Positions 46,683-58,201 of a stretch of DNA of 64,000 nt are shown here, in pieces. The translations under genes and the position numbers were made by a program. Below the pieces are notes generated by a model, which saw only the letters and a list, made by a program, of their open reading frames with translations, did not search any database and was not told the origin of the DNA. Each line of letters starts with the position of its first letter. Position 1 is the stretch's first letter. The DNA is from Neckera pumila (taxonomy: Eukaryota > Streptophyta > Bryopsida > Hypnales > Neckeraceae). Where the stretch lies: assembly GCA_963969595.1 (NCBI GenBank), contig OZ018411.1, positions 26,534,545-26,598,544 on the forward strand. Direction: 5' to 3'.

Positions 46683-49300
46683 GGTGAACTTCTATAAGCC
46701 ATTGAAATTGGCGAAGCTCAAGGGTGGTTTTACAGTTGAAAAAACATTTTCTCGTATCAACAAATAAAAACATTCTCAACTACTTCCACTTGACTAAGGA
46801 AAAAACGAGTGGAATAGGATTGCTTCATCAATAAAATCTCAAGTCTCAAGTCTAGTTAATATTCATAATATGCTGCAATTTATTACGTAGTATATAACAG
46901 CCTCACTGGAGGAGTTTTGTCCAGATCGAACATTTGATATACCTTTGAAAACCTACAGACAAGACCTTTCTAACAATTGTAAACCCAACTTGAAGTTCAA
47001 CTGCAATTTTCATTATAGAAAACAACAAAATGGGGGAGCTTTTCTATTGTATTGTAGATAAATCAATTTTCAAAATTAACCTACGAGCAGTCAAATACAA
47101 TTCATTGAAACATGAGCTTCTTGTATTTGTGCTTGCGTAGTTTTCCGGTTTTCAGTTTGACCAAATTGCTACTCTTTCATACGAAGAATCGACAGAAGTT
47201 GTCTCCTAGAATATGCACATTCAAACATAAACAAGCCAATTCACTTCTTCATCTCTTCACTTCAAGCTATGTGTTGAAATTAGAAAAGGACCATCCTTGT
47301 TTGAAGTCCAGTGCAGGTTCAAAAACGTGTCTTCACCCGAGGACAACAGACCAGCGAACAAATGCTCTATGAAGAATCCTAAACCTAACAACCACGCATA
47401 CAACCACGAAGAATCGCACTTTCCCACCTAATTCAGACGTCGAGATGCACACCTTGTCTTCATAGAAAAACTACGGTAATTATCAAGGAGATTCATTTGT
47501 GCCTTGGAGGTACAAGTTTACAAGCTCTTCTGGAAAAGGATAACAACAGAAAAGAGCAAGTTTTAAGAGAGCATTATATGCACAGTTGTACACCACGTAG
47601 AAAGCCAAGCTGCAGCATACCGGTATCACAATATGTGACGTGCAATACCGACAAACGTAGGTGGAAGCCACAAGCCCACAGCTATTTCAAAATAGCATAC
47701 CGGTAATCATTTCTATTCAAGCAATTCAGAAGGGACACATCGAAAATCCCTTGTGAGACGCGTCCCAAAGCCTATGGTCTACTCAAAACTAGGAAGTTAC
47801 CATTCTCTCCGATACAACCTCCTCTGCTGTTTATAATTTGTGAAGGCAAATCATTCATATAGACAAAGAAGTTATTGGGTATAGAAATGCAACATACCTT
47901 AGGTTCCAAGCAGATCGATGCCTTGCAAGGAACGCTACATGGTGTTGCACATTATGGTTCGTTCGGACAAGTTGTTCACCAGAGTCGACGGTCCAGCAAA
48001 TTGGCAACAACAATGATCGTAAACCAGCAACTATTGAAGACCCCAAGAAATGGGTCCAGTATCGGCTCATCCAGCTCCTTTAGTTCTAACTACTAAGGTT
48101 GAGGATACTAGACCATTAATTAGGGACCTGGTCTCGTCTCGTGTACTCATCAACATCACCACTCAGGTGGAGTAAACCTCGTTAATGAGGAAGTGGAGTA
48201 AACCCTAAACCCTAACTTACTTGAATGTCCATAGTCACTGTTCTTAAGAATGGAAACGAGGTTGTCTCCTATCACTTCAGTAGTGATCTGCAACCTTCGG
48301 CTTTGAAATTGCACAAGAAAATCTTACGTAGTGATAACGATATGATGTCAACAGTTTGGTTCTAGTGCCCGAAGTGATCTCCACACAGCTCTCTACCAAT
48401 CTCCCCCAAACCACACGTACTCCTACAATGTTCAATGTGGACACAAAATAGTATTTTCCACCTTTACATCCAGTTATACTAATGCATGTGAACTTCCACA
48501 GTTCCCGAGTTGCAAGAAAGTGACGTAGCGTCCACGAGAAAAGAGAAATACTAACTTCCAACAATTAAAATTGTCATTCACAAGAACAGATATCATACAA
48601 TTGCAGGTCACAACTCATCAATTTAAAGAAACCCGGTGATATAGATGAAACTTCCTAACGAAGAAATTTCAGCAAATTGAAGTCAGACAAGATCAACGAA
48701 GCTCAATGAAAACATTGTAACTCTTTCGAAGCATCAGGGATAGTCACACCTTCTTCACCAAGCAAACTTCTCTGACGAAGTGAGGAAATAGGAGCCAGTG
48801 GGGAGCAGTTCTAGGTGAAGAAGGTGTGACACCCCTTTCTGGTGTGTTGAGCATGGAGAATCAAAAACTACAGAATTGGTTAACCTGCGAGGACAAGATG
48901 TAAGGTTCTAGGACCCAATCAATGGGATTTGGAAAGACGGGTTGATGTTACCACTGCAAGCTGTGTGTGCAGCTTGTGCCATTGCATTAGATAAAAAAAA
49001 ATTGGAGTGAAAGTACGGAGTGACACTAGGTGAAACTCTAGAGCGCCGACCAAAAATTTCGCTCGCAAAACTTCTTCACGCCCATTATTCACCTCTATAG
49101 GAGAATACTGAATGTGCGTGGAGAAAACTTCGTAGACACAATATATTCTACCATGGAGAGCATCCGATAAGCTAATAGAGCGCTGCCACTTCCCCATTCT
49201 TCAAAGAATGCGCATGCAGTGAAGAAGGTGTGACTACCCTTATTGTCCGGATGACCCTCATATGTGTATCCCTCAGTATATTGTCTTGGCATTCCAGCAA
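46683..49300. other. Unassigned low-copy region
   Basis: Moderate GC, no recognisable gene in either strand; all frames under 100 codons. Contains AACCCTAAACCCTAAC at 48201-48216 (telo-box-like) and three copies of GTGAAGAAGGTGTGAC or its complement at 48742, 48815 and 49219. Confidence 0.35.
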
Positions 49301-50989
49301 CTAGGAATATACTAAGATGAACTAGTCAATTGCAACTCTTGTCTCAATGCTACTTTGATGTAGCCATGGGGCACATTCTAGAACAAAAATGTACACATTA
49401 GAAAGATGAGGACAAAATTTGAATTTAGAATGGTTCACCTTAAGCCTAAAAAGAGGAGGCATATCACCAAGGTAGTCAATCAAAAGTGTTATGATTTTTG
49501 GACCAGTGGGTGCATTCTATGTTTCTATAGTAATTACAGTGAAAGTCATCTATTAAACGCTTTTAGTCTTTAGCATGGTTATCTTATTATCAAAATCCCC
49601 CTTTTTAAGAAAAAAGAGGTTGCCCTAGCAAGCATGATCATGTGGTTGACATACTTTGCATGGCACTAAGTTAATCTTTTAACATTTGAATATTTTTTTG
49701 AGTTTCATAAATTTTGACTTATATCTTTGTACAAATATGTTAATTACCTTAATTACCATAATATATGTTATATATTAGTCTTTTAAAGATTGATTATGAG
49801 GATTATGATAACATGTATTTATAATTTTATGAACCAATTTTGTTTTCTTTTAATATTTGTGAATTTCTTACATCTATATACCATAAATCTTTGTATATTT
49901 TGAAAAAAATTGAAAAATCTAATTTCATTACAAATTCATGGCAATTTTAGGAATAAATTGAGCAAGCAAATTGAATTGGATATGAAAGTAAAGAGTCTTA
50001 GTTTGCAAGTAAATAGAATTAGGTTTTGACAAAATGATTCAAAGGCAATTTTTTAATGTTATTCAATGCCTAATTGATGAAATTCTTTGCTATTTATAAT
50101 TACCAATAGTTTCAACAATTGAGCTAAGAGTAATAAAACTATTTTGTAGTAGATGCTTAGAATTGACTTTTACAAGGTAAAATGATATATTTGTAAGAAA
50201 TGTATAAATTATTTTTTTATATTTTAAAATTTATATTTTCAAGTTTATTTAAAATTTAAAGTGTTGTATCAAAATCCCAAATTTTATAGTAGTACTATAA
50301 TTTTAAAACTTTACAAATCCACACCAAAAATGGACTTTCAATTGATAAAAAAGACATTGTATTTATTAAGTACAAAGATTTATGGCAAAAGATTGAGCAT
50401 CGCATTAGAAAAAGATTTTGCTAATAAAAATTACAATCAACTACAATCATATAATTCGGTTTCAAAATTTGAATATTTGTTATAAATTGGAAAACTGGAT
50501 TCATTGTACAAAATTTAAACATATTATAGTACACAAGACAAATTGTCTTCATTTATTGTTTAATTTTGATAAAATCAACAACAATAATTTGATATGTTTT
50601 CATTTAATTGAAACTTGCAATTTTCAATCCACCTTTCAATTCAAGATTGACACATTCTATCTACAAATGATGCACTACGGTGAACACTTAGTAGAAAGAA
50701 TGGAAATACCTTTCAACTCATGCTCCCAAAAAATAATGAATTTATTATTATTTTTATTATTGAGATAGAAATATTAAATTTTGAAGTTTTACTTTAAAAT
50801 TGTACAAAGTTTTGTAGAATATTTCAATTTCTCACACGTAATAGAATGTCAAAAAAATATTTTTCTGCACTTTGTATTACTTTAAACCTTAAACGTCAAA
50901 ACGGATGTTTGGCATCCGATGGATGATAGGGAGTTCTTCTAGTAAGACAAAAGTTCAACTATTCATCCTCAAAATGTTGTTGTGAAAAA
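49301..50989. repeat. AT-rich region with copy 4 of the old dispersed repeat
   Basis: ATCACCAAGGTAGTCAATC, TTTTTGGACCAGTGGGTG and GAAAGTCATCTATTAAACG lie at 49460-49560. The rest is AT-rich without genes. Confidence 0.5.
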
Positions 50990-51234
50990 TATTAGAGGGG
51001 ATTTGGGGCCTTTGGAGGGCCGTTTTAGGCCCGTTCTCCAATCTGGCCTGATTTTGTGAACAATGGTATGGGCTGTCAAAAAATATTTATTAAAAACAAT
51101 TTTTTTTAAATATTAAAAAAAAAATGACGTGGCACATTCTAAGACACATTAGCTAGCTGCTGTAGTTGCATTCCTACAATCTGGGAACGTAGGAGAACTC
51201 ACAATCTTCCAAAGGTTCCAAATCCCTTCCAATG
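50990..51234. mobile_element. CATTAGA-type MITE, copy 2
   Basis: Ends TATTAGAGGGGATTTGGGG and CCAAATCCCTTCCAATG; interior GGGCCGTTTTAGGCCCGTTC and GACGTGGCAC match copy 1. Confidence 0.78.
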
Positions 51235-51300
51235 GAGAGGTCTTCTACAGTGGTTTGACTTCCAATGGAGAGGTCTTCTACAGTGGTTTGACTTCCAATG
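51231..51300. repeat. Tandem duplication, 33-bp unit
   Basis: GGAGAGGTCTTCTACAGTGG followed by TTTGACTTCCAAT occurs twice in tandem, immediately after MITE copy 2. Confidence 0.9.
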
Positions 51301-51399
51301 AATGCTTTTGCAATTTTTTAAGCCAATGATTCACACGGTAAAGAAAAGGGATGACTTCGAGGGTCACCCATTCGTAGAAGGGTTAAGAAGTTTTAGATC

Positions 51400-52114
51400 C
51401 CCTTCCATCATCCAAGCCTCTCAGTGCGGATGAACCATCCATCCATTCATCACAACGATGAAGTCATTCATCCAAATCCCCCCGCGAGTGAGTGTCTGAG
51501 TCGCCCTCTGCGTGGTAGCGTGGCACCAACACAAGACCACTGCAACCCTCCACGAGACCCCCAATTGGATAGAAAGGCAAACCAATGGAGTCCTCATACC
51601 CCCGCCGCTATCCAATTCGTGGTTGCAATCACCTCCCCGTAACAAGCTTACCAGCACAGATGGAACTTTCTTGGTTCACGTCGATATTTGCAAGCTACTG
51701 TGGACCTCAGAATCAAACCCACTTCAGCAAAATATCTCCCGCTCGCTCCAATTTCGAAGGACGGACGAATCCAATTTCAAAAGTCTGAAATTGGGGACAG
51801 GTCATAATCTGACCTATCCGTCATCCGAGTGCCCTAGATTCCAAGGTTGGCCAGTTTGAGCTTACACTTGGAACACTGGGAAGTTGATATCTGCAAACCC
51901 ACAGCGGATTTGGAGTTTGTGGTCACCGGAAGCGCAGGGGATTTGCTGTAACTTAAGCTTTGGGCTTCTGGGCTCGTTTGTTTTCCGCATCCAGGTTTCT
52001 GGGTTTCAGTGTTCCAGGGGCGAGGTGTGAGCGTTCAGCTGAAGAGGAGTTTCAACGGTGGGAGGAAGAATTTTGCAAGTGTTTCGAGGAGGTTCTTCTA
52101 CGGACTTTGATTTG
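51400..52114. promoter_or_regulatory. Probable promoter and leader region of the epoxidase gene
   Basis: GC-richer, low-copy sequence upstream of the epoxidase start, clearly distinct from the AT-rich block before 51.2 kb. Open frames of 60-115 codons overlap in several frames with no domain, as expected for non-coding GC-rich DNA. No convincing TATA box was located. Confidence 0.35.
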
Positions 52115-52709
52115 GTATGCTTGTCTGCTTGTTAAGTCTCTCGTTGCCCTTGTTGAGTGATTGGGATTTGCTTCCTGTGCGGCCTGAGTGCTTTGGTTTT
52201 CTTGTAATGGCAGCTTGCGTAGGCAATTTGTTGGACTTCTTGTGATTGTTTCTTGTTTCTTTGTTTTTTTGAAGTATTAGTGCTAGATTATTTGTTCTTT
52301 TTTTGTTGTCCACGTACACTGAACTGCCGCAATGCCTTTGGGAGGTCATGTACATTCTTTCGACTTGGGTTAGGGTTGAACCCCGTCGGTCATGTGGAAA
52401 GGGAAACTATTGTTTGAGTAGGCTCTGGGTGCAGATCTTTTGAACGAACCGACTTTAATCAACCATGAGCAATCTCACACGCGAGTGTCAAGATGAATTT
52501 TTAATAATATTTGGCTTATTTTCCTGTCCTTAGTTCTTGAATTAAGTTTCCTCGCCATGGAGCATGTCTTTCATTCACGCAGTGCTTACCGGATCTTTTG
52601 AATCTGGAATAAGTCAAGAGGGGCTGTAATTACAGTTCGTCACAGTGCTCTAGCTATGGTTGCTTCAATTTGATCCCCGAATTAAATCTAGGATGTGATA
52701 ATGGTGCAG
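52115..52709 (+). other. Possible 5'-UTR intron of the zeaxanthin epoxidase gene
   Basis: A donor-like GTATGC at 52115 follows GC-richer leader sequence. A T-rich stretch then leads to an acceptor-like GGTGCAG ending at 52709, about 70 bp before the start codon. Splicing would leave a short leader upstream of the ATG. Inferred from splice-site appearance and base composition only. Confidence 0.3.
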
Positions 52710-52777
52710 ATCATAGAGTTCAGAAGAGCGAGGAGAATTGAGCTCTCATTCTAGAGCTGTTCTGAGAGCAAGGAATC

Positions 52778-54808
52778 ATGGTGATAACCTGTGCAATTCC
52801 TGCTGTTGCGGGATTGGTCTCATCCACCGCGCTTCCCAAGTCTGCAGCATCAATCCGATCTTCCGAGTTTCTCGACTCGTCATGGCGGAGGGCAGCTCTG
52901 AGCACCGCCATCGTTGAGCTCAGCGTGCATGGAAGACGAAAACCATCCGGTGTCTGTTTCGCAAGGACGCAAACGGTCGAGGAAGCAAAAGAATTCGAAA
53001 GCCGCACATCGAACGGCAGCGTGAGCACCTCCGAGGCTGCGGAATTGGTGCCACCGAAGACAAGACCCTTGCGAGTTCTTATAGCCGGTGGTGGCATTGG
53101 GGGTCTTGTCCTCGCCCTCGCAGGGAAGAACAGGGGCTTAGACGTGGTGGTCTTCGAGCGAGACATGAGCGCCATCCGAGGAGAAGGCCAGTACCGAGGC
53201 CCCATCCAGATCCAGAGCAACGCCCTTGCAGCTCTTGAAGCGGTGGACCGCGACGCTGCGGAGGAGATTTTGTCGACTGGCTGTGTCACCGGGGACCGCA
53301 TCAACGGCCTCGTGGATGGAATCTCCGGTGAATGGTACTGCAAGTTCGACACCTTCACACCCGCAGCCGAACGAGGACTTCCCGTCACGCGCGTCATTAG
53401 CCGGATGAAGCTCCAGGAGATTCTGTCTAGTGCACTTGGACAAGAGTACATTCAGAATGGCGCCAATGTGGTGGACTTTGTGGACAATGGCAGCGAGGTG
53501 AAGGTGGTGCTGGAGGATGGACGGACGTTTGAAGGGGATGTGCTAGTGGGCGCTGATGGTATCCGCTCGAGAGTGAGGACGAAGTTGCTCGGGAAGACCG
53601 CCACTGTGTATTCGGACTACACTTGCTACACGGGGATCGCTGATTTTGTACCTTGTGATATTGAAACGGTGGGGTACCGCGTCTTTCTTGGCCATAAGCA
53701 GTACTTCGTTTCGTCGGATGTGGGGCAAGGAAAGATGCAATGGTATGCGTTTTACAATGAGGCTGCTGGTGGAGTTGATGCACCTGGTGGAAGAAAAGCA
53801 AGGTTGATGTCGCTGTTTGGACACTGGTCTGATAAAGTGGTGGATCTGCTGGACGCTACTCCAGAGGATCAGATTCTGCGCCGTGATATTTACGATCGTA
53901 TTCCCATTTTGACGTGGAGTAAGGGACGCGTGACGTTGCTCGGAGACTCCGCGCATGCTATGCAGCCGAATTTGGGGCAAGGAGGTTGCATGGCGATTGA
54001 AGACGGGTTTCAGCTTGCTTTGGATCTGTCGAAAGCTGCACAGCTACCGAATGCAAATCTTGTGAAAGTTCTGAAGGCCTATGAGGGGAAAAGGCGGATA
54101 CGCGTTGGGGTGATTCATGGGCTAGCACGAATGGCGGCCATCATGGCCACGACGTACAAGCCGTATCTCGGTGAAGGGTTGGGACCTCTGTCGTTTATTA
54201 AGGAATTGAAGATTCCCCATCCCGGTCGCGTGGGAGGGAGGTTTTTCATTACTATTGGTATGCCTACCATGCTCAGCTGGATTCTTGGTGGAAACAGCTT
54301 CGCATTGGAAGGCCGTGCTCCATACTGTAGTTTGGAAGATAAGGCGCACTCGAACCTGAGGAAGTGGTTTTGGAACGATGACGCGCTGGAGAGAGCTACG
54401 AATGCGGAGTGGTACTTGGTGCCTGCTGCCGAGAGATGTCCCATTGCAGGGGAGGTCACAGAAAGCGGGAAGCCTTTGCTGCGTTTATGTCGGGAGGATG
54501 CGAAGTCCACCGTCGTGGGATGCGTGCCTTGTGAATCAACTGATGGTGGGGTTTTCCACGCTGTGAAGTTGCCAAATGTTGCAGACAATCATGCTAAGCT
54601 TATGTTCGTGGACGGTGCTCTATTTATTACGGATTTGGACAGCAAGACTGGCACGTGGATTACGAGCATTGCAGGTGGGAGGCATAAGCTTACACCGAAA
54701 ATGCCAGCGCGAGTTCGGCCCGAGGATATCATTGAGTTCGGCCCTTCTAAAGAGGCCCAATTCAAGGTGAAGCTACGGAGGCTTCAGGAAGGCCCATCAG
54801 ACTCCTAG
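52778..54808 (+). CDS. ZEP: Zeaxanthin epoxidase, chloroplast precursor, uninterrupted frame
   Basis: FAD- and ferredoxin-dependent monooxygenase that turns zeaxanthin into antheraxanthin and violaxanthin in the plastid. It resets the xanthophyll cycle and supplies abscisic acid precursors. 676 residues, close to the usual 660-670. Seen: Ser/Ala/Arg-rich leader of about 80-95 residues fitting a transit peptide; Rossmann GGGIGG at 104-109 with the closing acidic residue E127; the hallmark QYRGPIQIQSNAL; GADG at 258-261; second FAD motif GDSAHAMQPNLGQGG from 389; and a C-terminal FHA-like domain about 566-640. In the FHA part, R572 is present, but the usual glycine before it is C571 and the expected serine near the NHA motif is A602. 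No intron interrupts the frame, unlike the many-exon angiosperm genes. The start is the first ATG of the frame, in front of the leader. The enzyme call is very secure. Confidence 0.96.
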   Translation: MVITCAIPAVAGLVSSTALPKSAASIRSSEFLDSSWRRAALSTAIVELSVHGRRKPSGVCFARTQTVEEAKEFESRTSNGSVSTSEAAELVPPKTRPLRVLIAGGGIGGLVLALAGKNRGLDVVVFERDMSAIRGEGQYRGPIQIQSNALAALEAVDRDAAEEILSTGCVTGDRINGLVDGISGEWYCKFDTFTPAAERGLPVTRVISRMKLQEILSSALGQEYIQNGANVVDFVDNGSEVKVVLEDGRTFEGDVLVGADGIRSRVRTKLLGKTATVYSDYTCYTGIADFVPCDIETVGYRVFLGHKQYFVSSDVGQGKMQWYAFYNEAAGGVDAPGGRKARLMSLFGHWSDKVVDLLDATPEDQILRRDIYDRIPILTWSKGRVTLLGDSAHAMQPNLGQGGCMAIEDGFQLALDLSKAAQLPNANLVKVLKAYEGKRRIRVGVIHGLARMAAIMATTYKPYLGEGLGPLSFIKELKIPHPGRVGGRFFITIGMPTMLSWILGGNSFALEGRAPYCSLEDKAHSNLRKWFWNDDALERATNAEWYLVPAAERCPIAGEVTESGKPLLRLCREDAKSTVVGCVPCESTDGGVFHAVKLPNVADNHAKLMFVDGALFITDLDSKTGTWITSIAGGRHKLTPKMPARVRPEDIIEFGPSKEAQFKVKLRRLQEGPSDS

Positions 54809-55761
54809 TGAGGAAACAGAAGTATTTGACGACTATTCAATTGCGGTGGGACTCCAGAAACACTACTTGGTACACAGATTTGGACCCACGGATCTTATTA
54901 TTTGTTGAAGTGCAGCTACAAAATCTTGCCACTGTGGCCCTGCAGAATAGGATTACCAATGTATGAAATAGTAGGCAACTGAAGTTTACCCCTTTGTATA
55001 TTATTAGTATGTAATCTGTCCCACCTGCATTTTTATAAACCAGCCCTGAGAAGCGTATTCTATTGAAACAAATTAAGGTCCTTTCTAGCTTCAATAGCTA
55101 CTTAATCCAAATTTTGTGGCTTGATTGAATTGAATTTGATTTAACTGAAAAAAATTAAGTTTAAACACTGTTTGTAATATTAGATATTGTGGATACAATG
55201 GTCAATGTGTTTAAATATATATATATATATATATGATTTGTGACTATCCACTTTGGCCACTTTTGCAAATGTCAAATACCCCTGGTTTTGGTCACTTTGG
55301 AGCAGCGCTTTAGAAGCTTCAAGTTTTTGAATGACAAGCCTTGAATCTAGTTGTAGGTATGTACCTACAAGCATTTGGAGATGTTTATAACATATGTACG
55401 TATAAAATAGGTTTTCTATAACATGAAAAGAGTCTATAACTTAGACACCTATAATCATAGAAGTGTCTATTATATAGACTTTTAGGTTCACAGGCTTATA
55501 GATTCTATGCTCTTATGTTGGCATTCCCCCACCAATATAAATTATTAAACAATGTATTGAAATTTTATTTGCAGTTTAAGCATGCAAATAGATATTTTAC
55601 ACTTACTTGGCTAGCATAGGTGTCATTTGGATTTTATGATAGCTGCAAGCATTTGCTTGTATTTTGTTTAATTTACAAATGTTCATACAATGTATCTAAT
55701 TACTTCTTGGCTTAATGTTTAGAAATGACAAGGACAATATATTTGAATGCAAGCTATTTAC
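54809..55761. other. Epoxidase 3' flank and AT-rich spacer
   Basis: 3' untranslated sequence follows the stop codon and grades into AT-rich spacer. A short (AT)n run lies at 55218-55234. I see no gene and no poly(A) tract or target duplication that would mark the intronless gene as a recent retrocopy. Confidence 0.4.
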
Positions 55762-56688
55762 TTAACCTTTAAAGTCCCAAGGCCATTCTCCTGTCAAAAA
55801 CCATTGAAAACTACCATTTTTGTTGCATTCACCTAAGAAAAAAACAGTAATAATAAATTTAGAACCTAACAGTAGGGGCTTGTACTTCACTTGTTTGAAA
55901 TCATGTGGTAAAAATTTCATGAAGTTTGGCCGTATAAATTGGAAGATTTTTGCATTCAAAGTTGAAAAAGAAATCTTTTTTGAACATTGTCTTGCAATTT
56001 CAGATGGCTTTGACCGTCGTTTTGTGGAAATTGTTTGCATTGTAGACTTTGAAAAAAAAAAAATTTACGTTGAAGAACTGAATGGAAAGTCTTAAGAAAA
56101 AAACTAAAAAGAACACACTTGACTTTCATTTTTTTTTAAATTGTTAAGTAGAAGTAGGTTCAAGATTGGAAAAAAAACGAAATTGTTAATAACTCTAAGA
56201 TGGGATTGAAACACAGTAATCCCAATGGTGAGAATGTTTTAGCAAGAAAACACAACCTTCTCAAAAAACAAATTGTGAAAAATTGTGAAAATTGCATTTA
56301 AAAACGAATCCTACAAGTTATTTTTTCAAGAAGATGCTTAGATTGCCCGAAAAAACAAGATTGTCCTTAACTTTCTCATTCTTAGTCCAAATAGAATGAA
56401 TCAAAGCTTCATATGCACACAAAAATATAATATTTAAATTTTTTTTTTTTTGAGTTTTTGAGTTTTTGCATTTTTTTTTGTATTGCCCGCCGAGTTCAGT
56501 TTTAGGCTTTTTGTGGTATAACTTTTGCTCCCAGTCACCAAATTGAAATAAAAATTATATTCCCACATAGCTAATCAGTTTTTCTATCTTATGAGAAAGT
56601 TCCAAAAAGTTTCATAAAAACCAAGGTCACAGAACCTGCCCAAAATCCAATTTGTCCCCTAATGGAACAATGGGACTTTATGAGTTAA
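55762..56688 (-). mobile_element. TTAA element 23 (A2 subfamily)
   Basis: 927 bp from TTAACCTTTAAAGTCCC to GGGACTTTATGAGTTAA. Interior matches element 8 throughout. Confidence 0.83.
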
Positions 56689-56771
56689 AGGAATTTACTA
56701 CCATTTAAAGATCTTGGAAGTACAATTGTGGTTTCAAAACAATATTTTCTACATATTTGATATAGGAGGTA

Positions 56772-57341
56772 CTCCCTCCGTCCCAAAATGATTGTTCCAT
56801 GAAAAACTTTTCTCAAGAGTAAGGCAAAATTTGAGAATTTGGTAAAGTAATGAATGTAGACATGTAGGTTAATTCTTGATTTGCTCAATGGTTTGCAAAA
56901 ATGGAAATATCAAGTTTAATGTATGAACCACTTAAAGCGAGAAAATTGAGGTTGCAAGTTCACATGAAAAATCACCCTCTGGCTCACAATTTTACTTGGA
57001 AAATGAGTATTGAGCACAACAACTCATTGTTTTTCATCTTGTCTTTGTACTATGTGAAGATTTCGTGACAATAGTTTAGCATTACATTTTTCTTGAGTAT
57101 CTTGTCAGCAGCTTGCTGTGAGCAACTTATGTAATTAAAACTGACTGTTTCAAGAATGGTATCTTTGTGGAGTTGACAATAATTGTTTCATGAATTGTGC
57201 CTCTGTCTAATTAAAACTCTTATTGTAACATACTGACTATTTCATGAATTGCATTTCATATAACTAAATTTGAAGTAGTGGACAATCATTTTTGGACATC
57301 TATTTCTGGAAAGATAGACAATCATTTCGGGACGGAGGGAG
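56772..57341. mobile_element. Stowaway-type MITE (Tc1/mariner) with TA duplication
   Basis: 570 bp between TA at 56770-56771 and 57342-57343. Ends begin CTCCCTCCGTCCC and match for about 24 bp with one difference (CTCCCTCCGTCCC then A/G then AAATGATTGT). This is the classic Stowaway terminus. No transposase frame; the interior repeats variants of TTTCATGAATTG. Confidence 0.92.
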
Positions 57342-57930
57342 TATATGAATTAAGGTATATAATAGTAACAAAAGTATGTTAGTCCCTGCACTTGGTCACA
57401 TTCATGCACTTCTAATTTAGATCATTATTTTACCACCTATATGCCAAAGGAAAAACACAATGGTAACCTATAATGCTTTTTTGAGCATAATAAAGTTTAA
57501 ATGTTAAAACAATTAGCTTCCATTTATAAAGATTTTAATTGTTGAACTATTAATCCAATGATGTATGTCTTGCTATATACAGAGTATTAGTACATATTTC
57601 ATATTATATCATTTTATATAGGATTTTTTACAACCTTTTAAGGATTCACCTTTAATCCCTAAGAGATTTTGCATCCCAAAGAGGGATTATGAATGTGTTC
57701 AAGACCTTATTTCGGGAGCTACATAAAATTGATGAAGTACATTCAAAGATTGAAAAAGAAATTTTTGTCCATTCTTCAACTACATTGTTTACTCAATGCT
57801 TTGTAAATTGTTTGCAAGGTTCTAAATCATTTCATATACGGATATTAGGAATAGAAAACTTGCAAAAATAAAGATCTAATATTCTTTTCATGCCACAATT
57901 TATTTTGTTGAGAAAGCTCAAAACCTATAC
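57342..57930. other. AT-rich spacer, nothing recognised
   Basis: No coding frame with recognisable content. Confidence 0.3.
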
Positions 57931-58201
57931 CATTAGAGGGGATTTGGGGCCTTTGGAAGATTGTTTCAGGGTTGTTCCCATTGCTGCGAACAATCCGAAT
58001 AAATAAAAAATTCAAAAAACTTAAAATTTTTAAGTTTTAATTTTTTTTAAATTAATAAATTTAATACAAAAAAATCAAAAATTTAATTATTTAATAAAAT
58101 CTGATGTGCCATTGTCTCGGCTATGTCAGATTGGAGTTCCTATAGAGTTCCCACAATCTGGGAACTCGTAGTCTTATGGAGGCTCCAAATCCCCTCTAAT
58201 G
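57931..58201. mobile_element. CATTAGA-type MITE, copy 3
   Basis: Inverted ends CATTAGAGGGGATTTGGGG and CCAAATCCCCTCTAATG, about 20 of 21 positions complementary. 271 bp, interior shared with copies 1 and 2. Confidence 0.82.

Noticed and set aside
52720..53451. 243-codon antisense frame over the epoxidase
   Set aside because: Runs opposite a clear enzyme-coding frame and has no domain of its own.
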